Assembly (NCBI GenBank): GCA_964491515.1
Contig: CAZBGQ010000001.1
Location: 62,001-126,000, forward strand
Reading direction: 5' to 3'
Length of the DNA stretch: 64,000 bases
From: CAZBGQ01 sp964491515
GTDB lineage: Bacteria; Patescibacteriota; Gracilibacteria; UBA1369; UBA12473
Shown: positions 18,346 through 28,260 of the stretch, one piece after another
How positions within the stretch are numbered: the stretch's first letter is position 1
How the letters are laid out: each line of letters starts with the position of its first letter
Notes under the pieces: model-generated
Databases searched by the model: none
The model's input: the letters and a program-made list of their open reading frames with translations, nothing else
What the model was told of the DNA's origin: nothing
Position numbers and translations under genes: made by a program

Positions 18346-18746
18346 TACGACGGGAAATAAGAGGTTGCCTGCATGATATCCTGTGCGATCTGCTTTTTCA
18401 ACGCTTCTGAAGAATCAAATGTCATAACCTCCCGCAAATAACCAAGAATTTCAATCGTAATCGGATCATTCGGATCAGGACAGTTCCCTTCAAAATCAAG
18501 CAAATGAACTTCAATGGACACATCATCTTCATCAAAGGTCGGACGAGGCCCCACATGCATCACTCCAGTTACGATCTGATCTGAAAATCGTACATGAACT
18601 GCATACACCCCTTCAGCTGGAATTCCTTCAACCATTCGCAAATTAAGCGTAGGAAATCCTAACTCTCGACCGCGACCATGCCCTGAAATTTGTTTTGAAG
18701 TAAAGGACTCTTTGGAAAATGCCATTGTAGTGGAAAAATTAATCAT
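18345..18746 (-). CDS. Stand-alone riboflavin kinase (RibF C-terminal domain type)
   Basis: Phosphorylates riboflavin to FMN. The 133 residues equal only the C-terminal flavokinase domain of bifunctional bacterial RibF: GHGRGRELGFPTLNL is the ATP/Mg motif, followed by GVYAVHV, GVMHVGPRPTF and VEVHLLDFEG-like IEVHLLDFEG. The N-terminal FMN-adenylyltransferase half is absent; a separate RibL-like gene at 43659 may do that step. It is first in the operon ribK-murE-truB, with a complete promoter upstream. An internal ATG at 18725 (MAFSKESF) is an alternative start. Confidence 0.88.
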   Translation of the reverse strand: MINFSTTMAFSKESFTSKQISGHGRGRELGFPTLNLRMVEGIPAEGVYAVHVRFSDQIVTGVMHVGPRPTFDEDDVSIEVHLLDFEGNCPDPNDPITIEILGYLREVMTFDSSEALKKQIAQDIMQATSYFPS

Positions 18747-18754
18747 TTTTGAAC

Positions 18755-18769
18755 GCCTGCGAGGCAGGC
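18755..18769 (-). promoter_or_regulatory. Leader hairpin upstream of riboflavin kinase
   Basis: Perfect 6-bp inverted repeat with a 3-base loop (GCCTGC / GCAGGC) in the predicted 5' leader, ending 8 bases before the ATG. There is no T-run after it, so it is not a terminator. It lacks the size and conserved core of an FMN riboswitch. Confidence 0.45.
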
Positions 18770-18784
18770 CGACGAAAGGATATC

Positions 18785-18813
18785 AGATTAGATATGTTGA
18801 GGAGGTCTAACAA
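18785..18813 (-). promoter_or_regulatory. Promoter of ribK-murE-truB
   Basis: -35 TTGTTA (18808-18813), 17-base spacer, -10 TAATCT (18785-18790). The predicted leader of about 32 bases contains the hairpin at 18755-18769. Confidence 0.5.
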
Positions 18814-18877
18814 AGCAGCGAACGAAAAGGGGAATTTTGACATTGTAAGGGTATTTTCCAAAGGGTCCTCAATATGT

Positions 18878-20101
18878 TCATGCTCCAACAGCATAGCGAT
18901 CTTGATCCGAACATTCTACAACTTCATCTGCCAAAACCTTAGAAGAGCGAACAACAAACTCCATATCAGGAGTAAACACTTTTGTCTGCGGGGCCTCTCC
19001 TTCAAGCATTCCACATAAATAACGAAGAGAAAAAGACATATCTTGCCGATCTCCTGAAGAATTATTCACCGCCATATAAGCCTTACTTAAATGTCTCTGT
19101 GCGGCTGCAGGAAACCCTGCATCCAATAAGAAAAATCCCATTAAATGATTCTCCCAAGCATTAGGGTCACGCCTTCCAGCACAATAATCCTGACTTTGCT
19201 GATAAAGAGACGCCCTCCCAAAGCGAGGAGACCCCCACCGGATATCATTTCCCACCAAAAACGGACTCAAGCCAGGAGGATAAGACAAACTCCCTTCAAA
19301 AACCACATCATCATCAGACTGTGAATCTGCCAAAACAATCTCTCGACCTTTCAACACCTGCAACGAATCATCAAACCCATAAAAAGCATGCAAAGGATCT
19401 CCACCTGGCACTACATAGAGACGTAAACGTGGATCAGAAAATGCCACAGGAACAACTGAATGGGGAATACAAAAATCAGGATCAACACCAACAATTCGAG
19501 GAACGCCAGTCGCCCATTCCGACTGCAAACCACAATCAATATGCTCAGCAATCAACACATCCACCTCTCCAACATCAGGATTCTCAATAAGGTCTTGAGC
19601 TCGACACGTCATTGCATCACGAGTTGGCAACGATCCAGCAAACACACGACCCACTTCCACACGCTCCAATTCAGAATCAACAGATAAAACTTTAACCCGA
19701 GGATGAATCAAAGACGCCACCCCCGCCAACAACCCTGAGCCCGAGCCCCCTTCCACCACATGAATTGGCCCAGCACTTTGATTCGCTCTCTCATAAATGG
19801 CTCGCGCCATAGCTCGAATCATGAACACCGTCCGTGAAACATCTTCCACAAAACCCACCACTTCCGTAACACTCCCATCATGATCACACCGCTCACGTAC
19901 CGGCTCAATCGCCGCACGATAACGATCAAAAAGCGTCGCATAGGCAGCTCTCACCTCAGGAGAGATTTGCAGCCCCTCATCCCCAGGACGTTCATGAGCT
20001 ATGAAATGGACAAGTTGATCTAGAGGTGGCATAAAAATTGGAAAAGGAAGTGATCCTATCCCAAAATCCTCCAAATGAAAAGGAAAATAGGCATTACCCA
20101 A
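18878..20101 (-). CDS. Putative class I SAM-dependent methyltransferase
   Basis: Unassigned protein of up to 407 residues. A Rossmann-type SAM-binding motif is visible in the first half (VVEGGSGSGLLAG followed ~20 residues later by LSVDSE), then LIAEHIDCG at the place of motif II/double-E region, a layout like protein arginine methyltransferases. The C-terminal half is mainly beta-strand-like with a final helical part. The only start at the 5' limit is TTG at 20101; the first in-frame ATG is at 20032 (MPPLDQLVHF). The ATG at 20094 is out of frame. No partner genes hint at a substrate. Confidence 0.6.
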   Translation of the reverse strand: MGNAYFPFHLEDFGIGSLPFPIFMPPLDQLVHFIAHERPGDEGLQISPEVRAAYATLFDRYRAAIEPVRERCDHDGSVTEVVGFVEDVSRTVFMIRAMARAIYERANQSAGPIHVVEGGSGSGLLAGVASLIHPRVKVLSVDSELERVEVGRVFAGSLPTRDAMTCRAQDLIENPDVGEVDVLIAEHIDCGLQSEWATGVPRIVGVDPDFCIPHSVVPVAFSDPRLRLYVVPGGDPLHAFYGFDDSLQVLKGREIVLADSQSDDDVVFEGSLSYPPGLSPFLVGNDIRWGSPRFGRASLYQQSQDYCAGRRDPNAWENHLMGFFLLDAGFPAAAQRHLSKAYMAVNNSSGDRQDMSFSLRYLCGMLEGEAPQTKVFTPDMEFVVRSSKVLADEVVECSDQDRYAVGA

Positions 20102-20141
20102 ATCCTAACACCACCGCCGCTAAAGGCCTTGACTGTAAGTT

Positions 20142-20149
20142 GATAAAAT
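20142..20149 (+). promoter_or_regulatory. Extended -10 upstream of the 111-residue gene
   Basis: TGA plus TAAAAT (20144-20149); predicted leader about 32 bases. The leader contains AAGGAG at 20162-20167, but it lies 20 bases from the ATG, too far for normal Shine-Dalgarno use. Confidence 0.35.
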
Positions 20150-20187
20150 GCTTTAAGTAAGAAGGAGAATATTTTTAACCAATCACC

Positions 20188-20523
20188 ATGTCAGAAACAA
20201 GCCCCGAAACCGTTCCCGATTACATTGACAGTATTGCCCAAGAAATTCCAAGAGAACAACTAATGACAGTACTCCTAGCTCTATACAATGTTTGCGAACA
20301 CCTATTAGGAATCTTCAGAGGAAATGCCGAAATGGATCCAGAAGACCTTGCTCTTATAAAGAGCACTATTCCCTCTGGAGATGCCAGCATCCTAATGGAA
20401 TGGGGGGGAATTGATATATCCTCAAAACTTCCCAAATTAGCTCAAGAAGGAAACACTGCCGCTGTACAAAGACTATATGATTTTGTGCAAGGACTAACAG
20501 ATCAATGCGGAAGAAGGACATAA
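20188..20523 (+). CDS. Small acidic hypothetical protein
   Basis: Unrecognised 111-residue, mainly helical acidic protein (for example QLMTVLLALYNVCEHLL; DLALIKSTIPSG). No signal peptide, membrane helix or metal motif is seen. An in-frame stop just before the ATG (20176-20178) fixes the start. It converges with the following gene, with 4 bases between the stops, and has its own putative promoter. Confidence 0.6.
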   Translation: MSETSPETVPDYIDSIAQEIPREQLMTVLLALYNVCEHLLGIFRGNAEMDPEDLALIKSTIPSGDASILMEWGGIDISSKLPKLAQEGNTAAVQRLYDFVQGLTDQCGRRT

Positions 20524-20527
20524 GATC

Positions 20528-21793
20528 CTAAAGCCCCATCGCCAACACCAACCACCAGAGATAGGCTAGGTCATTCTTAAAGAAAGGCGTATCAAAAAGA
20601 CCGTGAACAAGGATCACCACCAACATAGACAAGCCAATTAAACGAATCTGGAATTCTGGAGACGCCACTCCACCTTTAATCTGATGAAACCAACGTTCCC
20701 ACAAGTGCTTTTTTTTATTATGAAAACCTCTCCAAAATATCCAGCCCACAAGCCCCATCATCGCCAAAAGTCCCAAAAGCCCCGTATTAAGCCACAACGC
20801 AAGGAACAAATTATGAGGATGCAACATCACCCATTCATACGGTGCGTGGCCCAAAATTTCCGGAGCATTAACCTGATATTGAACCTCAAATTGACCCAAT
20901 CCAATGCCCACCCATGGATGCTGCTGAATAAGTTTCGTCGCAATCGTATACACCTCAATTCGCACACTACTAGAAGTCCGATCAGAAAAATCCAAAAACT
21001 GCTGAAACTTGGGCGTGTCAAGCTGGGTCAACAGTCCAATCAAGCCAATCACTACCATCGAGATGAACGCAATTTTCTTCAATCTAATTGTAAGATCCTT
21101 CGTGAAAATCAGATAAAAAATCACCCCCACCGCCAACGCAATGAATGCCGCATACGACTGACTCCCCCACAAACCCAACACCATCACAGCCAATGCAAAC
21201 TGCCACACCACACGCTTCCACAATCTTCCTTTAAAGGCTTTAAGCCATTCAGCGAACGTCATCAAAATAACCGGCGCCAAATAAAGCGATAAATAGTTAG
21301 CCGATTCAAAAGGCCCCGAAGCACGTCCATCCCATGTTGAGAAATTTTCAGTCATCATCTGACCAATAGCCCATGCCCCCATTACAAACCCCGAAATCGC
21401 CAAAAACTTAAACGTTCGACTCCACCATTCTCTATCTTTTGAAGTAAAACAAATCATCAAAAAATAAACCAAGGGCATGACCATCCATCCTTTCCAAATT
21501 CCTTGTGCCAACCGTGCCGACTCCACCAAATCCCCATTAATATCAAACGTAACAGAAGGAACCATCAACATTGAAATCGTGGCAGCCAGAAAAAACAGCC
21601 CCACCAAAGTGAGAGGTAAACGCCACGAAAGTTTTTTTAAATGAAATGGACGAATAAAAGTAATTCCCCACAACGCCGTCAAACCCACCATCATTTCCAA
21701 CAATGTAGTGGGGATCCCCATCACGTCAAACCTCACCAAATACAACGGGAAAAACAACGGAAGCAATGAAAGCCAAAGTCGAAAAAATTTCAT
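20528..21793 (-). CDS. O-antigen ligase/polymerase-like polytopic membrane protein
   Basis: 421 residues with about ten or more membrane helices. The large loop before the last helices carries a PHNLFLALWLNTGLLGLL motif, typical of the WaaL/Wzy (O-antigen ligase) superfamily, which joins or polymerises polyprenyl-linked glycans on the outer face of the membrane. It begins 2 bases after the tpiA stop and is presumably co-transcribed with it. With the WecA-like gene at 12335 it suggests an undecaprenyl-linked surface glycan. The exact substrate is unknown. Confidence 0.72.
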   Translation of the reverse strand: MKFFRLWLSLLPLFFPLYLVRFDVMGIPTTLLEMMVGLTALWGITFIRPFHLKKLSWRLPLTLVGLFFLAATISMLMVPSVTFDINGDLVESARLAQGIWKGWMVMPLVYFLMICFTSKDREWWSRTFKFLAISGFVMGAWAIGQMMTENFSTWDGRASGPFESANYLSLYLAPVILMTFAEWLKAFKGRLWKRVVWQFALAVMVLGLWGSQSYAAFIALAVGVIFYLIFTKDLTIRLKKIAFISMVVIGLIGLLTQLDTPKFQQFLDFSDRTSSSVRIEVYTIATKLIQQHPWVGIGLGQFEVQYQVNAPEILGHAPYEWVMLHPHNLFLALWLNTGLLGLLAMMGLVGWIFWRGFHNKKKHLWERWFHQIKGGVASPEFQIRLIGLSMLVVILVHGLFDTPFFKNDLAYLWWLVLAMGL

Positions 21794-21795
21794 GT

Positions 21796-22476
21796 CTACA
21801 TCTTAACTGCCAACGCGCCACTAGCCAAATCTCGAAGCACAGACTCCGGATCATCGGCCTTCGTCACACCAGACGCCAACAAGACCCCGCACGCGCCTAA
21901 TTCAATGGCAATACGCACATCCTCAGCATTCTTAACACCTGCCCCCACCAACGTGGTTGAATTTCCACCATGAAGTTCTACCGCTGCTCGAATAAGTTCC
22001 GGTTGAGACGTGGACACTGAAATATCTCCTCCGATTAAATCAGGAGGTTCCACCGCCACCCATTCTGGCCCCATATGAAGAACTTGATCTGCCTCTTGAT
22101 GATCTTGAGCACACGCCACAACAGTTAATCCAACTGCCTGAGCCGCTTCTATCGACGCTTTAAGCAATTCCATACCAATCTGCCGTTCAGAATGATTCAA
22201 AAGCGTTCCATACGCACCAGCTTCTTTAACCGCTTCTGGCAAAACATAACCGGTATTCGAGCCATAACGTACCGGATCAATGTGTTGAGCAAAAACTGGG
22301 ATAGAGACCGCTTCGGCCACTAGTCGAAGATCTGCCAATTGAACCGCCACCGCCATTGAAATACCTGTCGCCTTAGACACTTTTTCATGAACTCGCGCCA
22401 ACTCGAGAGCCTTAGCTCCAGTTGCGCCTTCATACGTCTTAAAATTGGTGATTATAACTGGCATTTGAATTTCCAT
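21796..22476 (-). CDS. tpiA: Triosephosphate isomerase, archaeal type
   Basis: Interconverts glyceraldehyde-3-phosphate and dihydroxyacetone phosphate. About 226 residues, near the short archaeal length rather than the ~250 of bacterial TIM. The motifs are the archaeal forms: ITNFKTY with the catalytic Lys, LLNHSERQ with the catalytic His, VAVEPPDLIGG with the catalytic Glu, and GAGVKNAEDV / GVLLASGVTKA for the phosphate loop. A GTG at 22482 is possible, but the ATG at 22476 has a -10 exactly 6 bases upstream. It is first in an operon with the O-antigen-ligase-like gene. Confidence 0.92.
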   Translation of the reverse strand: MEIQMPVIITNFKTYEGATGAKALELARVHEKVSKATGISMAVAVQLADLRLVAEAVSIPVFAQHIDPVRYGSNTGYVLPEAVKEAGAYGTLLNHSERQIGMELLKASIEAAQAVGLTVVACAQDHQEADQVLHMGPEWVAVEPPDLIGGDISVSTSQPELIRAAVELHGGNSTTLVGAGVKNAEDVRIAIELGACGVLLASGVTKADDPESVLRDLASGALAVKM

Positions 22477-22482
22477 GAGCAC

Positions 22483-22488
22483 ACTCTA
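22483..22488 (-). promoter_or_regulatory. -10 of tpiA, leaderless spacing
   Basis: TAGAGT on the minus strand, then 6 bases and the ATG at 22476. No clear -35. The match alone is weak; the shared spacing with other genes is the support. Confidence 0.35.
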
Positions 22489-22521
22489 ACGACTCCTCCT
22501 CCCAAATGCACTCAAACACCA

Positions 22522-22550
22522 TTGCCGCAAAGCGAAATCTATGGTAAAAT
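22522..22550 (+). promoter_or_regulatory. Promoter of the giant repeat protein gene
   Basis: -35 TTGCCG (22522-22527), 17-base spacer, extended -10 TGG plus TAAAAT (22545-22550). The predicted leader is about 38 bases, AT-rich, with no Shine-Dalgarno site. Confidence 0.55.
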
Positions 22551-22594
22551 TAAAAGATTTAAAAAATCAAAACAAATACTAACCTTCCCATCTC

Positions 22595-25500
22595 ATGAAG
22601 TTCCTCAAACAACTCTTCTCGGACGAAGCCTGGACTCCAGCTCAACGTCTGATTTATTTCTACGGAGCCAGCCGCAGCGAAGCACCTCGCGGTGACGACG
22701 ACGGCCCAAAAGAATCAGTGGAGAAAGTAGGACAAGAAACACGCGAAGAACTTGGCCAACTTGAAGAAAAAATAGAATATCGAGCACTCAAAAGATCCGA
22801 AATCGAAGGAAAACTTTTAAAACAAATTGCCAAAGAAAATGGAATGACGGAAGAGGAACTCGTCACTCTAAACAAAGCAAAAAGTCCTAAATTTCGTCTC
22901 GGAAAAACACCAAAAGGAAGTCTCTACTGCAATGTAGGAGATACTGTCTACGTGAAAAAGCCAGTACCAGAAGCTGCCAAACCAGCTCCTGTCTCTAGGC
23001 CAGAAACCGTAGCCGCCCAACGAACCGAACGTGCCGAAACCCGACAAGCAGCTGCTGAAGAACGACGAGAAACGGTCGCACATCAACAAGAACATCAAGA
23101 TGACTCCTACCTAGCTCGATCACGAGAACTTGTAGGCATGGACAAAGAACTACCTGATTTCCTCCGAGGAGGACAGCTACGAACCAGTGACACCGAATGG
23201 TCACAAATGCTCACACTTGGGCAACAAGCAGACAATCCACAAGTGGGTCGTCTGGTAGATGTGGTTTCCCAAAAACCACTTGAATTAACACCTCCCACAT
23301 TTCGTGCCATGGTGCGACTGGGGGCTCCCAACCGACTCAGCTTTGAAGATATTTCACAAACAGTAACCGGAGAAAGTGCCCAAGTATTTATTGAAAAATA
23401 CGAAGGTCTATTAGCCAAACGAGAAAAAGGAGATGCAAAAGATCCTGCTCGTCTTGAGTTAGCCATCCAAAAACGAGAAGCCGTTATTGTCCAAGCTCAC
23501 AAAATTTTCCAAGCGCTCGAAGAATTGCGTGGAGGAGAACTCATTCACGAAGAACGAGAAGCCACCCAAGTGGCAGCCAGAGAAGATGTTCTTGCCGTTG
23601 AAACCATTGGAGCCAGCGATCTATTTGATTTAGACGCCGCCCTTCAAGGACGGCTAGAACGCAGTGTCCGTGGAGAACAAAAAGAATACATCGGACTCAA
23701 TCCACAACTAGTTCAAGGCATGAAAAATCATCTACAGTCCATGGGGCTTGCCCCAGAACTTGCTAATAAGGCTGATATTGGATTTTCACTTCAGCTACTT
23801 TTAGCCTGTTATGGCGTAGACGAACTTATAAGCAATGGAAGTATTTCCCAAAAAGTTCAAGACGGTGGAGAAACCATTCTTTACCTACAAGCCATTCCCG
23901 GAGATTTCAATGAAAACAATCCATTAGCTCAAGCTGTTGTCGACAGCATTCGTGCCCAAGGAGGTTATTTATCCTTCAATCGACAAACTGCCGGAGACAT
24001 GAACTTAGCTCAATTAGAAGGAGAAGAACGAACTGCCGCCGTAGTAGAAGCCGCATTCACCAGCGACCATTCGACCATAAGTTGGGAAGAGGCTGAAACC
24101 GGCGGGAAGATGGACTTCGAAGACACTCGATACGCCACAAAAAACCGCGACACCGAAGCCATGCTAGCTGATCTACTCAGCTACCGAAGTCATTTCGATT
24201 CAGGCACCGGACAAGAAGTCATCGAATACGATCTTCTAGCGGAAGATTTATCCTTTTTCCTTCAAGAAGGAATCAAAGGATGGGCCAATGACCCACAACT
24301 ACGAGACATGGGAATCATTCAAGAGTTAGGCCGTGCCGGAGTTTCAGTTAAACCAAAAGACAAAGAAGAATTAGGACGACTTGATCTAGGGTTACGAGAC
24401 TTAAGTGAAAACATGGATCGAATCGATCGACGCATCACTCGAGTGGAAGGACGTATAGCCAAACAACCCAATAATAAAGAGTTCAAAACTCAATTAGCAC
24501 GACTCCAAGGAGAAAAGGTCAAAGAACAAAAACAGATCGACGACCTCAACGCCAAACGAGCACAAATACTCTCAAGCGGTGATTACATTAATCAATTAGT
24601 TCAAGTTCTATCGGTAAATCCAGACAACTTGAGTTCACTTACCTCTCAACAAAAAATGTTCATTCAAAACGGTTATGAACTCCACAAAGGACGTCGAGTC
24701 AAAGATCGAGTCCAACAACAAGTGGCTGAAAGTCTCGAGGCCGTAATTGAAGGGTATTCAGACAAACCAACCGTTCAAGGAGTGCTCCGAGGACTTCTCA
24801 GGAAAATAGAACAAGATGGAGGCGAAATCGAGCCTAACTACCTCGAAGCCGCCGCACGAGCCATCGACAACGCGCTAACAAATAGAGGATTTCAATTCCC
24901 TGCATTGCCAGACTTCCCTGAACCAGGACAATCTGCACCAAGTGCGGCTGTGGCTGGTTCTACGGAATCACAAGGGTCAGATCTCACAGGTGGACAATTA
25001 GGCGCTGCTCTAAGCTTTCCCATCAAAATAAGTAAGACAGAAACTCTCAACCTAACCCTAACAGCCGGCCTCGGCTACACCGCTGATGGTGGAAGTAAAG
25101 GAGGCATTGGGATCGGACTTGGGAAAACCTGGCAAATCGACGATGAAGTTTCCATTGGAATTAACTTTGGAGCCGCAATCGCTCAAGACCATGTCAGTAG
25201 TGGAGGCGTCGGATTCGGTGCCGCCGCTGTGGCTGCAGAACAAGATGGAGATTTTGTTCACTTCCAAGTGGCCAGCGCTGGCTTGGCATTAAGTCCTACT
25301 AATGGAGTACTACCAGGAGCCTCTCTAACATTTGGATTCAGGAAAAAAGCCGAAACATTCGCCGAGAACGCACGAAGCGTGGCTGAATTCAAAGCTGGCT
25401 TTGGACCTATTGAAGACGCAGGATCAAACGCTGAAAAAGCACGCCTCATCGCCGAGCTCCCCGAACTTCAACACATTGTAAGTGGACTTGAAGCCGGAGG

Positions 25501-27833
25501 ATTCGGGGAAAAAACCAAACAAGCTTTCCTCATTGGTGCTTATGAAGAACTCAAAGCAAACTTAGGAGACTACACCGAATCACAAATGCCTGCCGATGGA
25601 ATTACAGGAGCACAACTCACACTAATACCTGTTCCACCATTCATCATCCCAGGACTAAGCTTCGCCTTCCGAGGAAAAACCATCATGGTTTTTGCCGTTC
25701 CAAACATGAACGAAGTATTGGCAGATTCAGGAAAAACCATCGAAAGCGCCCTACGAGAAAAAGTAGGAGACGCTCGCATTGTAGAAGGAATAGACACCGG
25801 AGATTGGGAAATCGCCCCACTTCCAACCGGGTATAACCTCGACGGAGAACGGATACAAATTGAAAGTCGAAGCCAAGACGTTTTATCTGTTCGCGACCTA
25901 CTTGGACAAAGTCTCGACGCTCAAAACGCCCAAGTCCACAAATCTGGATTTCATCTAGAACAAGGACAAGGCGAAGCCGAAGGATTACTCAACTTACAAG
26001 TACACGGAATCCGAGGAAACGTGGAAGTAACCATGGATCCTGCTATGAAAGCTCGATTGGCCGCCATGCCAGGACCAGATGGAAAAGCAACAGGCGAAGA
26101 CCTATATCTCGCCCTAAATCAATTGGATGCAGACAGCAACCTTTTCATCACACGTGAAACCTTTATTCTTCCCCGAAAACGAAACGGATCACATACCTTC
26201 ACACGTATCACCATTCGGGACAATGAAGATCGCTCTAATAAAGACATTCTTGCTGAACCACACGGAGTAATCACATTCCGCAACAACAGCAATGCAGTGA
26301 CCATCGCGCCACGAGGAAACGGTGAATCACTCACCAATGTATTGGGATGGCAAGACATGGATGAATCACAGGAACGTGCGGAAATTTTCGAAGAACTCGA
26401 CATGGATGGATATATAGGTGAACTAGGGCGTGTGAGCGAACTCAGCCCACGAGCCCTCACCGCCAGTCCCGAAGCAATCGATCCAGACGGACGACTCACT
26501 AAATTAGCCCAAGATATTTTCCAAAAAGATAAAAAAACCTGGCTTGCAGAAAGTATTTTCGATGAAGATTGGACAGAAGGACGCAAAGATTTAGTTGAAA
26601 AACTAAAAACCGCGGCCAAAGGACTAATCCCAGCCGTCAAGCTTTCTGAAAATCAACTCAACTACATGATCAGTGTGATCAGAAAAGAAACCTACGTACA
26701 CAGCGATCGATCATCACAAGCAGAACGTGATGCCTACCGTGAACGCAACCGACAATTTTTCGAACAAGTACTTAGCCGTGAATTCAGTCCTGAAGTGGCT
26801 GAAACTATTATGGAAGATATTCAGGGCAACCAAACAACTCGAGCTATCCCTCCCACTGCAGAAATATTCACTGTCGTAGGAAGAGAAGGAGTCAGTGGAC
26901 TCCGTGCCGACACCTTACCAAAAGACGGTGAAGTACTTGGTTACACTGACTACTCAGATGATCTTCAAATGAGACAAGAAGTATTGGCTCGACTAGGAAC
27001 CCTTCCATCAAATCCGGAAGCCCTCATGAGAACCACTCTTGCCCTCAATTTATACCAAGTATACGCAGTCATTCAAGGAGTTGAAGACTACAACTTAATA
27101 ACCGCAATTTACAACGACCCTTCCCTCCTCGCTTCAAGCGAACCACATGCCGCCGCATTCCGTGAATTTCAAGCCATTGCTCAAAAACTTCAAGCCAACC
27201 AAGCCAGTGGTTCTATGATAGAAATCACCACCGACTATGGAGTAACCCTAGAGCTTGGCATCAAAACCGAAGTCTTCGGAGGAACCAACTCTGCCTGTGA
27301 CAATCCACTAATTGGATTGAATCAGAGCATGGTGATCGGAGGATTCCAAGGAATGACCGAAAGTCAAATTCAAACCCTCCTTCCAAAAATCAGAGGGAAA
27401 GTATCCACTCCTATATACGAACTATTTGCCGCTTACAGCCACAAACACACTCCGGAAGAACGCACTACAAGAAAATCTTCGGGAGAGGAAGATGAAAGTG
27501 GAGGCTCCGGCACAGGCGAAGAAGAAGAACCAGTGGACGGACAAGATGCGCCTGGCGATGATGAAGGAGCTGAATCAAGCGACACCGAAAGTTCTCCTGA
27601 TACTGGAGGAGGAGATGTCGTTGGCGGAGACGATCCCGATTCAGCCACAACCGGTACATCAAATAATGGTGAAACCGATGGAGGCACACAAACCAGCCCT
27701 GGAGGAACCACCGCTAGCCCTAGGGAAACAGGGGAAAGTTATAAAGCAGGAACCTTTCAAGAAGCTCCAATTGGTGGCTCATCTGAAACCAAAGCTCAAC
27801 CCGCCGTTGATGTAAGTGGTGCCACACTCGAAC
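22595..27833 (+). CDS. Giant multidomain protein, part before the assembly gap
   Basis: First ~1746 residues of an unrecognised protein whose gene continues across the N run. There is no signal peptide. Residues ~65-130 resemble a diverged LysM module (LLKQIAKENGMTEEELVTLN ... VGDTVYVKKP). A long charged, mostly helical region follows, with a coiled-coil-like stretch near residues 590-660. Residues ~800-915 are Gly-rich alternating beta-strands (LTAGLGYTADGGSKGGIGIG; SIGINFGAAIAQ), like a beta-barrel. Later come mixed domains, then a Glu/Gly/Thr-rich linker and the start of 46-residue repeats. It is the largest gene here; transcription begins from a good promoter. Confidence 0.75.
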
Positions 27834-28260
27834 NNNNNNNNNNNNNNNNNNNNNNNNNNNNNNNNNNNNNNNNNNNNNNNNNNNNNNNNNNNNNNNNNNN
27901 NNNNNNNNNNNNNNNNNNNNNNNNNNNNNNNNNCATCTGAAACCAAAGCTCAACCCGCCGTTGATGTAAGTGGTGCCACACTCGAACCGGCCACTGGCAT
28001 AGACGTCGCAGGAACATCTACCAATGACTCGGTTCCTGTCGGAACCTTCCAAGAAGCTCCTACCGGTGGTTCATCTGAAACCAAAGCTCAACCCGCCGTT
28101 GATGTAAGTGGTGCCACACTCGAACCAGCCACTAGCATAGACGTCGCAGGAACATCTACCAATGACTCTATCCCTGTTGGAACCTTCCAAGAAGCTCCTA
28201 CCGGTGGCTCAGCTGAAACCAAAGCTCAACCTGCCGTTGATGTGAGTGGCGCGACACTCG
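27780..28260 (+). repeat. 138-bp tandem repeats in the giant protein gene, spanning the gap
   Basis: The same point of the unit recurs at 27780, 27934, 28072 and 28210. The last three are exactly 138 bp apart (46 codons: SETKAQPAVDVSGATLE, then a linker ending VGTFQEAPTGGS). The first copy is cut by the Ns. Downstream the unit decays into shorter SGATLE/EEAP-like motifs up to about 28510. Confidence 0.92.
27834..27933. other. Assembly gap (100 N), true size 84 + 138n bp
   Basis: Exactly 100 Ns, a placeholder. The upstream side stops 54 bp into a 138-bp unit and the downstream side starts at the first base of a unit, so the missing length should be 84 bp plus any whole number of 138-bp units. 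This length also restores the reading frame, which the 100-N spacer breaks. Confidence 0.9.

Noticed and set aside
18755..18769. FMN riboswitch upstream of riboflavin kinase
   Set aside because: Only a single 6-bp hairpin in a leader of about 35 bases; far too short for the FMN aptamer.
27816..28052. Separate genes on both sides of the N run
   Set aside because: Both sides carry the same 46-residue repeat and the frame change comes only from the arbitrary 100-N spacer.
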